This document shows, piece after piece, positions 53,785 through 61,616 of a DNA stretch of 64,000 bases (position 1 is its first letter; every line of letters begins with the position of its first letter). The stretch is from Pseudoalteromonas umbrosa. Lineage in GTDB: Bacteria; Pseudomonadota; Gammaproteobacteria; Enterobacterales; Alteromonadaceae. The DNA lies in assembly GCF_030125375.1 (NCBI RefSeq), contig NZ_JASJUU010000002.1:498697-562696 (forward strand), given 5' to 3'. The position numbers were made by a program, and so were the translations under genes. Below the pieces are notes generated by a model. The model searched no databases. It was not told where the DNA came from and was given only the letters and a program-made list of their open reading frames with translations.

Positions 53785-54579
53785 TTATGCCGCTACTGGC
53801 ACACCACTGTGGAATTTAAAATCTTCATCTGGTGTATCAATTAGCGCATTTTCAATGGCTTTAAACTCGGCAATACGCGCTGCCACATCAAAACGCTTTG
53901 GATCTGTTGCCTGTGCGACTTGCTCAGCAAGCTCAATATAATCCTGGTAGTGACGTGCTTCAGAGCGCAACAGTGATACATAAAAACGCGCCAGTTCGTC
54001 ATCTAAAAACGGCGCAAGTTTAGCAAAGCGCTCACACGATCTCGCTTCAATAAATGCTCCAATAATGAGCTTATCAATTAACGCAGCTGGCTCAAACGTA
54101 CGCACATGCTTGATCATACCCGCAGCATAGCGAGATGCGTTTAGGCTTTGTACACGCAGGCCTCTTTGCTGAATGATCTCAAGCACCTGCTCAAAGTGAT
54201 GCAGCTCTTCTTTAATAAGACGCACCATTTTGTCTAATATATCTTGGTTGTAGGCATATTCTGGCTTTGCAGTTAAGCTACCAATTAACTCGTTTTTGCT
54301 TGCTGCAAACGAGCCATCACCTATTTTACGATATACAAAATCCTCATAAGGCTTTACCCAACCTAATAATGTTTTTGCTGACTCATTATCCACGGCATAT
54401 TTACGAATTAAAAATGCTGCGCTCTGCGCCGCTTTTAATTCACAATGCATATGGTCAACAAGAAGTCGTTGTAAATTTTCAGGCTTTTTAGCCTCTTCAA
54501 TCCAACTATCGGGCGTATGTGTACCCAAGAACTCGTATATCGGTGCAAGCAAATCTGCGTATTTATCTAGCATCATCAT
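53785..54579 (-). CDS. miaE: tRNA 2-methylthio-N6-isopentenyladenosine-37 hydroxylase MiaE
   Basis: About 264 residues from the first of three consecutive ATG codons (54579-54573); the frame extends to a GTG at 54618 that adds residues not typical of the family. Diiron monooxygenase hydroxylating ms2i6A37 of tRNAs. Ferritin-like helices carry the metal ligands: MHCELKAAQSA, EELHHFEQVLE (ExxH), AFIEARSCERF and SEARHYQDYI (ExxH). No Shine-Dalgarno sequence is evident. Convergent with the EPS polymerase gene with only 8 bases between. Confidence 0.93.
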   Translation of the reverse strand: MMMLDKYADLLAPIYEFLGTHTPDSWIEEAKKPENLQRLLVDHMHCELKAAQSAAFLIRKYAVDNESAKTLLGWVKPYEDFVYRKIGDGSFAASKNELIGSLTAKPEYAYNQDILDKMVRLIKEELHHFEQVLEIIQQRGLRVQSLNASRYAAGMIKHVRTFEPAALIDKLIIGAFIEARSCERFAKLAPFLDDELARFYVSLLRSEARHYQDYIELAEQVAQATDPKRFDVAARIAEFKAIENALIDTPDEDFKFHSGVPVAA

Positions 54580-54782
54580 CAAAATATTTCGAACTAATTG
54601 CGCAATTCTATCACACACAAACCATGCCTCTCTATCTTGGCGTAGCGGAAATCACATGGCTTGATTGTTTCGGATCAAGTACACCTGTCGTTTAACCCGA
54701 GTTGCTTGACAAAATTTAACCAATATTTCATATGTTAATTGAAGTTGTGTAAAAAACACTCAAACAACAAGAGAGGCTTTGT

Positions 54783-55382
54783 ATGATTTTAAACCACTTG
54801 TGGGGGCTCTACGCTCACCCAATTGAGGAGTGGCAGACGATTGACAACCATCATGAAAATGCCAGCTTTAGCCTATCCCATATGATAGTAATAGCCCTGA
54901 TCCCAAGCATTATGGGATACATTTCTTCTGTTCACCTAGGTTGGAAAATTGGCGCAGGTGATGCTGTCTACCTTACTCATGAAAGTGCCCTGCTCATTGC
55001 AATTGCTATGTACTTTGCACTGATCATCGGCGTATTTGCACTTGCCTATTTAGCGCATTGGATGGCGGTCACCTTTGGCGCAGCGCCAACTTTCACGCAA
55101 ACCCTTGAGTTAGCAGCTTACACTTCAACACCACTTTTCATGTCAGCCATTGCCGCTATTTATCCAGAGCTATGGTTTGTGGTCAGTGTTGGCATCGTCT
55201 CTATTGCCTATTCTGTCTACTTGCTCTATACGGGTGTACCTATTCTTATGCATATTCCCGAAGAGAGAGGCTTTATCTACGCCAGCTCAATGGTCACCTG
55301 TGGACTCATATTATTAGTGATCATTCTTGCTGCAACGGCTATTTTATGGACGAATGGCATAATTAGCCCTACATTTACTTAA
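54783..55382 (+). CDS. Yip1-family inner-membrane protein
   Basis: 199 residues with five predicted membrane helices (near 33-52, 67-92, 110-128, 130-152 and 170-192). The N-terminus NHLWGLYAHPIEEWQTI and the overall arrangement match the YohC/Yip1 family. No catalytic motif is present; function unknown. Ribosome site GAGAGG. Single gene with its own hairpin after the stop. Confidence 0.82.
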   Translation: MILNHLWGLYAHPIEEWQTIDNHHENASFSLSHMIVIALIPSIMGYISSVHLGWKIGAGDAVYLTHESALLIAIAMYFALIIGVFALAYLAHWMAVTFGAAPTFTQTLELAAYTSTPLFMSAIAAIYPELWFVVSVGIVSIAYSVYLLYTGVPILMHIPEERGFIYASSMVTCGLILLVIILAATAILWTNGIISPTFT

Positions 55383-55409
55383 GGTAGCGTGGTGATTCGC
55401 GCTGCCTTT
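55381..55409 (+). terminator. Terminator of the Yip1-family gene
   Basis: AAGGTAGCG pairs with CGCTGCCTT (one G-U) and is followed by a T-rich run, directly after the stop. Confidence 0.65.
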
Positions 55410-55437
55410 GCTTTTATCCTAAAAACGAAATCAAACT

Positions 55438-55471
55438 AAAAGGGCGATGGTATGCACCATCGCCCTTTTTT
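55438..55471. terminator. Strong bidirectional terminator
   Basis: Fourteen perfect pairs: AAAAGGGCGATGGT-ATGC-ACCATCGCCCTTTT. It lies between the Yip1-family gene and the converging purF and can serve both. Confidence 0.92.
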
Positions 55472-55494
55472 ATATATTCAAGTTTTAGCGTTGC

Positions 55495-57021
55495 TTATTC
55501 GCCTTCGCCTGTTTCCTGATTATGTAGCTCTAAGCTCGCTGACATCGCTTGCTCACGCGTTGATTTTGCTGAGTCATTTCTCAGTGCATCGATACGGTTT
55601 AGGTAGTCTTGATCAACATCACCTGTGATGTACTGGCCATCAAATACCGATGTTTCAAACTGACTGATCTCAGGGTTTTCAATGCGAACCGCTGCAATTA
55701 AGTCTTCAAGTGACTGATAAATCAGACCGTCAGAACCGATGCTCGCATTGATATCCTCAAGTTCACGGCCATGGGCGATTAGCTCAGCTGCCGATGGCAT
55801 ATCGATACCGTATACGTTCGGGAAGCGTACTTCAGGGGCTGCTGATGCAAAGTAAACATTTTTTGCACCTGCTTCTCTTGCCATTTCAACGATTTGCGCC
55901 GAAGTAGTACCACGTACGATTGAATCATCAACTAATAGCACGTTTTTGCCGACAAATTCTCTGTCTATGGCATTAAGCTTGCGACGTACTGACTTCTTGC
56001 GCTGCTCTTGTCCAGGCATGATGAAAGTACGGCCAATATAGCGATTTTTCACAAAACCTTGACGATATGGTAGGTTGAGCACAGAAGCAATTTCAAGGGC
56101 GATATCACATGAGGTCTCAGGGATTGGAATAACCACATCGATGTCTTTATCCGCCCACTCACGTTGTATTTTTTCACCTAGCTTAGTACCCATATTTACA
56201 CGTGATGCATAAACTGACATGCTATCGATGGTCGAATCTGGACGAGCAAAATAAACAAACTCAAAAATACATGGCGCTAGCATGGTTTTATCTGCGCACA
56301 TTTTTGAAAAGAACTGGCCATCTTCAGTCACGTAAATCGCTTCACCTGGAGCAACATCTCGAACAAAGTCGAAACCATCTGTCGCCAATGCAACACTTTC
56401 TGAAGCAAACATGTACTCAGTACCATTGTCTGTGTCACGTTTACCAAATACCAATGGGCGAATACCATGAGGGTCACGGAACGCTAACATACCGTGGCCA
56501 ATGATCATTGCAATACTTGCATAACCACCTGAGCACTGTGCATTCACAGCAGCAATTGCGGTAAACATGTCATCTGCATCCAGCTTCATTTTGTCACTGC
56601 AACCTAGCTCATAAGCAAGGATATTTAACAGGATTTCAGAATCTGATGTTGTGTTTACATGACGTCTTGCCTTAGTAAATAAACGCTCTTTTAACTCAGC
56701 CGCATTGGTTAAATTACCATTATGTGCCAATGAAATACCAAATGGAGAGTTTACATAGAAAGGCTGCGCTTCAGCGGAACTTGAAGAGCCTGCTGTAGGG
56801 TAACGCACATGGCCAATACCGATATTGCCCTGTAGTCGTTTCATATGACGTGTATGAAATACGTCTTTTACCAAGCCGTTTGCCTTGCGAAGGCTAAACG
56901 TATTATTGTCAATGGTAATGATGCCCGCTGCATCTTGACCGCGGTGTTGCAAAACAGTTAAGCCGTCATACAAAGCCTGATTAACAGGAGATGTTCCGAC
57001 TATCCCAACGATACCACACAT
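55495..57021 (-). CDS. purF: Amidophosphoribosyltransferase
   Basis: 508 residues (E. coli 505). Commits PRPP to purine synthesis by making phosphoribosylamine with glutamine. The N-terminal glutaminase starts with the nucleophile Cys directly after Met (CGIVGIVG); HRGQDAAGI is conserved. The C-terminal phosphoribosyltransferase domain has the PRPP loop [18 protein letters not shown]. It follows cvpA closely, the classical cvpA-purF operon. Confidence 0.98.
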   Translation of the reverse strand: MCGIVGIVGTSPVNQALYDGLTVLQHRGQDAAGIITIDNNTFSLRKANGLVKDVFHTRHMKRLQGNIGIGHVRYPTAGSSSSAEAQPFYVNSPFGISLAHNGNLTNAAELKERLFTKARRHVNTTSDSEILLNILAYELGCSDKMKLDADDMFTAIAAVNAQCSGGYASIAMIIGHGMLAFRDPHGIRPLVFGKRDTDNGTEYMFASESVALATDGFDFVRDVAPGEAIYVTEDGQFFSKMCADKTMLAPCIFEFVYFARPDSTIDSMSVYASRVNMGTKLGEKIQREWADKDIDVVIPIPETSCDIALEIASVLNLPYRQGFVKNRYIGRTFIMPGQEQRKKSVRRKLNAIDREFVGKNVLLVDDSIVRGTTSAQIVEMAREAGAKNVYFASAAPEVRFPNVYGIDMPSAAELIAHGRELEDINASIGSDGLIYQSLEDLIAAVRIENPEISQFETSVFDGQYITGDVDQDYLNRIDALRNDSAKSTREQAMSASLELHNQETGEGE

Positions 57022-57039
57022 TAAAAAATTCCTCGCCGA

Positions 57040-57534
57040 TTAACGGTTTGCTGAATTTAAAAAGCTCGAATTGTTCTCCAAATAAGAGAAAAACCACTCA
57101 ATAACAAATCCAAATTCAGGGATTACTACCGACGCCTTCCACCAATCTGTATCTGGGGCTTTGGTGAAAGCATCGAGAAAGAACAACAGGGCGCTGACGA
57201 CTAATACACCGCGCATAGCACCAAATAAGATGCCCACAACACGGTCTGTGCCAGATAAACCTGTACGCTGTACAAGTTCACCCAATATAAAATTAACTAA
57301 TCCACCTAATACCAGCGTTGCGACAAATAGTATGGCTATTGCTGCTGCGTTTCTTAATAGGGGTTCTGAAACAAAGGTAAGGAAAGTGGATAGGTATTGA
57401 TAAAATAGACTGGATATAAAGAATGCGCCAACCCAAACTACAAGGGACATAGCTTCTTTTACAAAGCCGCGTATTAGGCCAAAAAAGGTAGAAATACCGA
57501 CAACTGTAAATATGGCGTAATCAACCCAAATCAT
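57040..57534 (-). CDS. cvpA: Colicin V production family membrane protein CvpA
   Basis: 164 residues from the ATG at 57534; the longer frame begins with TTG. Four hydrophobic segments; the N-terminus [22 protein letters not shown] and the block [23 protein letters not shown], in short [15 protein letters not shown], are family hallmarks. Inner-membrane protein needed for colicin V production and linked to envelope homeostasis in E. coli; its molecular role is unclear. Between dedD and purF. Confidence 0.93.
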   Translation of the reverse strand: MIWVDYAIFTVVGISTFFGLIRGFVKEAMSLVVWVGAFFISSLFYQYLSTFLTFVSEPLLRNAAAIAILFVATLVLGGLVNFILGELVQRTGLSGTDRVVGILFGAMRGVLVVSALLFFLDAFTKAPDTDWWKASVVIPEFGFVIEWFFSYLENNSSFLNSANR

Positions 57535-57595
57535 AATAACCAACAAGTCGTTAATTTTGGGCGCATTTTATAAGACACGCCCTAGAATTGCCAGA

Positions 57596-58321
57596 TCATT
57601 TTGCAACCTTAAATTGCGTAAGACGGCCATTAAGTTTAGTTAACTTCTTTAATTCTGGTAACTTAGCTTCAAGTTTTTGCTTATTTAAATCTGGTCCAAC
57701 AAATACTTTCGTTAAAGTACCATTGGGTGTTTTTACTGGGCGAGTAAATGTTTTGAATCCATTAAGCTTAAGTTTTGCAGTTAACGCATCAACATTGGCT
57801 TTGTGAGAAAAGCTACCCAGTTGAATAACGTACGCCATTTTCGAAAAGTTAGAATGCTCTGGACGCTCAGGCTCAGATGCCTTTACCTCAACAGTCGCAA
57901 CTTTCTTTGGCTCTGCCACCTGCGCTTCAACAGGCTGCTTAAATTGAGACTCTGCTTGCTCTACTGGTACGTCAGCGACTGTCTGTGCCTCTGGTTCAGA
58001 TGGCACAGCCTGCGTTTCTGCTGGTGTACTCGCCTCTGCATCATTTGAGACTCCAGATGTATCATCTAGGTTTATATCAGCAGTGATATCATCTGCTTGA
58101 ATATCCTCTATCACTTCAGGCTTTGGCTGCACAGCCAATTCCGCGCGAGCCTCTACAGTCTCTTGTAAATCTATAGAAGAAAATTCTGGTCGCTCAGGAA
58201 TTTGTTGGAACCCCTCTTTATAGTGCACTTTTTCGCCATCTAAAATATTTGGAATTAATACTATGGCGGCAATCACTATGATGCTGGTACCTACGAGGCG
58301 ATTTACAAATCCTGAGTTCAC
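57596..58321 (-). CDS. dedD: SPOR-domain cell division protein DedD
   Basis: 241 residues from a GTG start. A short cytoplasmic N-terminus, one membrane helix (VGTSIIVIAAIVLIPNIL), an acidic Pro/Ala/Glu/Val-rich periplasmic linker (about 60-165), and a C-terminal SPOR domain from YVIQLGSFSHKANVDALTAK to the end, with the two-repeat fold that binds denuded septal glycan. It localises to the division site. Between folC and cvpA, as in E. coli. Confidence 0.93.
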   Translation of the reverse strand: MNSGFVNRLVGTSIIVIAAIVLIPNILDGEKVHYKEGFQQIPERPEFSSIDLQETVEARAELAVQPKPEVIEDIQADDITADINLDDTSGVSNDAEASTPAETQAVPSEPEAQTVADVPVEQAESQFKQPVEAQVAEPKKVATVEVKASEPERPEHSNFSKMAYVIQLGSFSHKANVDALTAKLKLNGFKTFTRPVKTPNGTLTKVFVGPDLNKQKLEAKLPELKKLTKLNGRLTQFKVAK

Positions 58322-58331
58322 GTCTTACTCT

Positions 58332-59594
58332 CTATTTTTTCCAATACTGTATGGCATCTGCAACCGTGAAGAATGAGCCAAAAACAATGAGCGCTGAGTT
58401 AGCTTCTTGTTCAGGTAGCAATGTATCTAATGCTAGGTGCACAGACTCATACGCAGCAACGTCATGTTGCTTAACCTGTCCTAACACTGCACGCATGTTG
58501 TCGGCACTTTCCGCTCTTGGTCCACTGAGGGAAGCACAGGCCCACTGATCTACAACATCACTCAACTCATCAATGACAGCAGCTTTGTCTTTATCAGCAA
58601 GCATAGCGACTAAGACATTAATTTTAAAGCCCTGATTTTTTAAGTCGAGTAACTTTGTACGTAAATAACGCGCTGATTCTGGATTATGGGCAACATCTGT
58701 GTACACTAAAGGAGAGTCACTGAGCTTTTGAAAGCGCCCTTCCACCTGTAAGTTATCTAATAACTCAGGTATTTTTTCTTGCTCAGGTAGCAGCTCTAAT
58801 CGTGCTAACGCCGTCAACGCGGTTGCTACATTCTGTGCTGGAATACTAGGCTGTGTAAGCGTCATATCGTACTCTTGATACTGCCAACGCAAACCATTAT
58901 CAAGTGGTGTGAAGACAAAATCACGCTTTGATAAAATCATATCTGCGTTAATTTCATCACCATAATCTATCACAGTATGAGGGATATTAAGATCACCCAC
59001 GATCGCAGGTATGTTAGTTCTAAAAATACCCGCTTTGTCATACCCTACAAGCTCGCGTGTATCACCTAAATACTCTTTATGGTCAAGGTCTATCGTAGTA
59101 ATAATACTGGCATAAGGTGTAACAATGTTTGTTGCATCGTATCTCCCACCTAACCCTACTTCAAGCAGCACGTAATCTACTTCATAACGTTTGAATAGAG
59201 CCAGCGCGCCAAGCGTGCCGTATTCAAAATAGGTCAACTGCGTTTCGCCGCGGCCTTGTTCCAATTGATAAAATGCATCCACATGATCTTGGTCTGCCAA
59301 CTCTTGACCATTAATACGCACACGCTCGTTGTAGCGGATAAGGTGTGGGGAAGCATAGGTGCCAACTGAATAGCCTTGTGAAAGTAACATTGCTTCCATA
59401 CAGCGAGCGGTTGTGCCTTTGCCGTTAGTGCCACCGATCAATATAATTTTACTAGGGGTATCAAGCAAGTGGATGTTGTTTGCGACTTGGGCAACACGCT
59501 CTAACCCCATTTCGATATTTGCAGGGTGCAGTTGCTCTAAATAACAAAGCCAATCATCTAAGCTCGATGATTGGCTAGGTTTGATGTGTGACAT
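58332..59594 (-). CDS. folC: Bifunctional dihydrofolate / folylpolyglutamate synthase
   Basis: 420 residues (E. coli 422). Mur-ligase-type ATPase that makes dihydrofolate and adds glutamates to tetrahydrofolates. P-loop GGTNGKGTTARCMEAML, TYASPHLIRYNERVRING, and the Mur-family central block VLLEVGLGGRYDATNIV; the C-terminal domain has VYTDVAHNPESARYL. All expected motifs are intact. It follows accD after 22 bases and is followed by dedD after 10. Confidence 0.96.
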   Translation of the reverse strand: MSHIKPSQSSSLDDWLCYLEQLHPANIEMGLERVAQVANNIHLLDTPSKIILIGGTNGKGTTARCMEAMLLSQGYSVGTYASPHLIRYNERVRINGQELADQDHVDAFYQLEQGRGETQLTYFEYGTLGALALFKRYEVDYVLLEVGLGGRYDATNIVTPYASIITTIDLDHKEYLGDTRELVGYDKAGIFRTNIPAIVGDLNIPHTVIDYGDEINADMILSKRDFVFTPLDNGLRWQYQEYDMTLTQPSIPAQNVATALTALARLELLPEQEKIPELLDNLQVEGRFQKLSDSPLVYTDVAHNPESARYLRTKLLDLKNQGFKINVLVAMLADKDKAAVIDELSDVVDQWACASLSGPRAESADNMRAVLGQVKQHDVAAYESVHLALDTLLPEQEANSALIVFGSFFTVADAIQYWKK

Positions 59595-59616
59595 AGCTAG
59601 CTCAATTTCGAAAAAT

Positions 59617-60492
59617 TTACGCTACTCTATGCTCTTGTTCTGTAGAAGGCAAGTCCATAAACTTAGAAATCATACGTGCTAGAGAGTCACGCATTTCACG
59701 ACGGTCAATAATCACATCAATCGCACCGTGCTCTAATAAGAACTCACTGCGCTGGAAACCTTCAGGTAAGGTTTCACGTACTGTTTGCTCGATTACACGA
59801 GGGCCTGCGAAACCAATCAGTGCTTTTGGCTCACCCACGTTGATATCACCAAGCATTGCTAATGAAGCTGATACACCACCCATAGTTGGGTTAGTTAATA
59901 CAGAGATAAACGGTAAACCTTGCTCACTCATTTTTGCAAGTGCAGCACTGGTTTTAGCCATTTGCATTAGTGAAAATAACGCTTCTTGCATTCGTGCACC
60001 GCCTGATGCCGAAAAACAAATTAACGGCATATTGTGCTCAAGACACTCATTTACTGCAGCAACAAAACGCGCACCTACAACAGACGCCATTGAACCACCC
60101 ATAAACGAGAATTCAAACGCAACTGCCGCAACTGGCATGCCTTTCAAGCGACCTTTCATCGCAATCAGTGCATCTTTTTCACCACTGACTTTTTGTGCAG
60201 CAGTAATACGGTCCGAGTACTTTTTAGAGTCTTTAAACTTCAATACATCTTGTGGCTCAAACTCAGTGCCTAATTCCACAAGCTCACCGTCATCTAGGAA
60301 ACGCTCTAGGCGCTCACGCGCTGAAATACGCATATGATTGTCACACTTAGGACATACATAAAGCGACTTCTCTAACTCAGCTTTGTATAAGATGGAATCA
60401 CAGGCTGTACATTTTGCCCATACTCCTTCCGGAACCTCTTTCTTACCTGCCGATTTAGCAGCTTTAGGCAAGATTTTTTCTAACCAACTCAT
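59617..60492 (-). CDS. accD: Acetyl-CoA carboxylase carboxyltransferase subunit beta
   Basis: 291 residues from the ATG at 60492; an AGAGAG site precedes it and SWLEKILP is the family N-terminus, so the opening 20 codons of the longer frame are not used. N-terminal zinc ribbon with C-x2-C-x15-C-x2-C (KCTACDSI ... YVCPKCDNH), then the crotonase-like carboxyltransferase fold with [11 protein letters not shown] and [16 protein letters not shown]. With AccA it moves carboxyl from biotin to acetyl-CoA, forming malonyl-CoA for fatty acid synthesis. Confidence 0.97.
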   Translation of the reverse strand: MSWLEKILPKAAKSAGKKEVPEGVWAKCTACDSILYKAELEKSLYVCPKCDNHMRISARERLERFLDDGELVELGTEFEPQDVLKFKDSKKYSDRITAAQKVSGEKDALIAMKGRLKGMPVAAVAFEFSFMGGSMASVVGARFVAAVNECLEHNMPLICFSASGGARMQEALFSLMQMAKTSAALAKMSEQGLPFISVLTNPTMGGVSASLAMLGDINVGEPKALIGFAGPRVIEQTVRETLPEGFQRSEFLLEHGAIDVIIDRREMRDSLARMISKFMDLPSTEQEHRVA

Positions 60493-60711
60493 TGGCAACT
60501 CTCTTGTCTTTATTCTGTATATTAGTCTGCACACACAGACAGATTTTCCCAATTAAAACATGTTTAAGGCAACAGCGGTATAAAAAACTGGTCTTAGTAG
60601 TCTTAACAAGTAATAGACGCGTGAGGAACTGAGATTTTAATGCACAGTATAAGGAATGTTATCACTTATAATTAAATAGCTTATGCAGTTTCATCCACGC
60701 CTAAGTAATAA

Positions 60712-61512
60712 TTATTTTTTTATCTCAACTTCCGGCAAAAACAGTGGACCAACCGACATTTTAGGAATACCCCATTTTTCAGGGTAATCAACATCCACTA
60801 AGTACAAGCCATTTGGTTTAGCCGTTGCACTCGCCTGTGTTCTGTCTTTTAAAGCCAACAGCTCTGCCATCCAATCAGGCGATTGCTCACCAATACCGAT
60901 GTCTAGTAAACACCCTGTAATATTCCTCACCATATGGTGTAAAAATGCATTGGCTTTGACATCAATAACAACATAATCACCAAATCTATCGACCTGCAGA
61001 TGGTGAATATTTCTAAACGGCGTATTCGATTGGCAATGTACCGCTCTGAAAGAGGTAAAGTCTTGCTCACCTAGCATATGGTGACAAGCCGCCTGCATTC
61101 TTTTTTCATCTAACGGGTGATGGAAGTGCGTCACGCCATTTCTTAATATGCCCGGACGATAAGTATGGTTATAAATCACATAGCGATATCGCCTTGCTGT
61201 TGCACTAAAGCGTGCATGGAATTCATCATCAACTTGCTGCGCAAAACGCACAGCAATATCGTCAGGTAATTGAGAGTTCATACCAAGTGTAAACGCACTC
61301 ATTTCACGATCAGCATCTGTATCAAAATGAACTAACTGCCCTGTCGCATGTACTCCTGCATCTGTGCGACCTGCACATACGATTTCAACAGGATGATTAC
61401 AGATCCGCGAAAGCGCTGTTTCAATTTCTTCTTGGACACTACTCACATGACTTTGACGTTGCCAGCCTGAATAATTGCCACCGTTATACTCGATACCTAG
61501 TACTACACGCAT
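60712..61512 (-). CDS. truA: tRNA pseudouridine synthase A
   Basis: 266 residues (E. coli 270). Converts uridines 38-40 of the anticodon stem to pseudouridine. The catalytic Asp is in [28 protein letters not shown] at the N-terminus and [19 protein letters not shown] are conserved. It lies between the FimV-like gene and accD, the usual place in related genera. A TATAAT lies upstream without a good -35. Confidence 0.97.
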   Translation of the reverse strand: MRVVLGIEYNGGNYSGWQRQSHVSSVQEEIETALSRICNHPVEIVCAGRTDAGVHATGQLVHFDTDADREMSAFTLGMNSQLPDDIAVRFAQQVDDEFHARFSATARRYRYVIYNHTYRPGILRNGVTHFHHPLDEKRMQAACHHMLGEQDFTSFRAVHCQSNTPFRNIHHLQVDRFGDYVVIDVKANAFLHHMVRNITGCLLDIGIGEQSPDWMAELLALKDRTQASATAKPNGLYLVDVDYPEKWGIPKMSVGPLFLPEVEIKK

Positions 61513-61578
61513 ACACTTGCAAACTCTTCACTAAATTATAGCCGGGCATTTTATGCTATTGGCGCGGGGAATAAAAGC

Positions 61579-61604
61579 AAAGGGGGACGATATCGCCCCC
61601 CTTT
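61579..61604 (-). terminator. Terminator of the FimV-like gene
   Basis: AAAGGGGG and CCCCCTTT pair around a CGATATCG core, followed on the minus strand by a T-rich stretch. Positioned just after the stop at 61617. Confidence 0.75.
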
Positions 61605-61616
61605 ATCATGTCATCA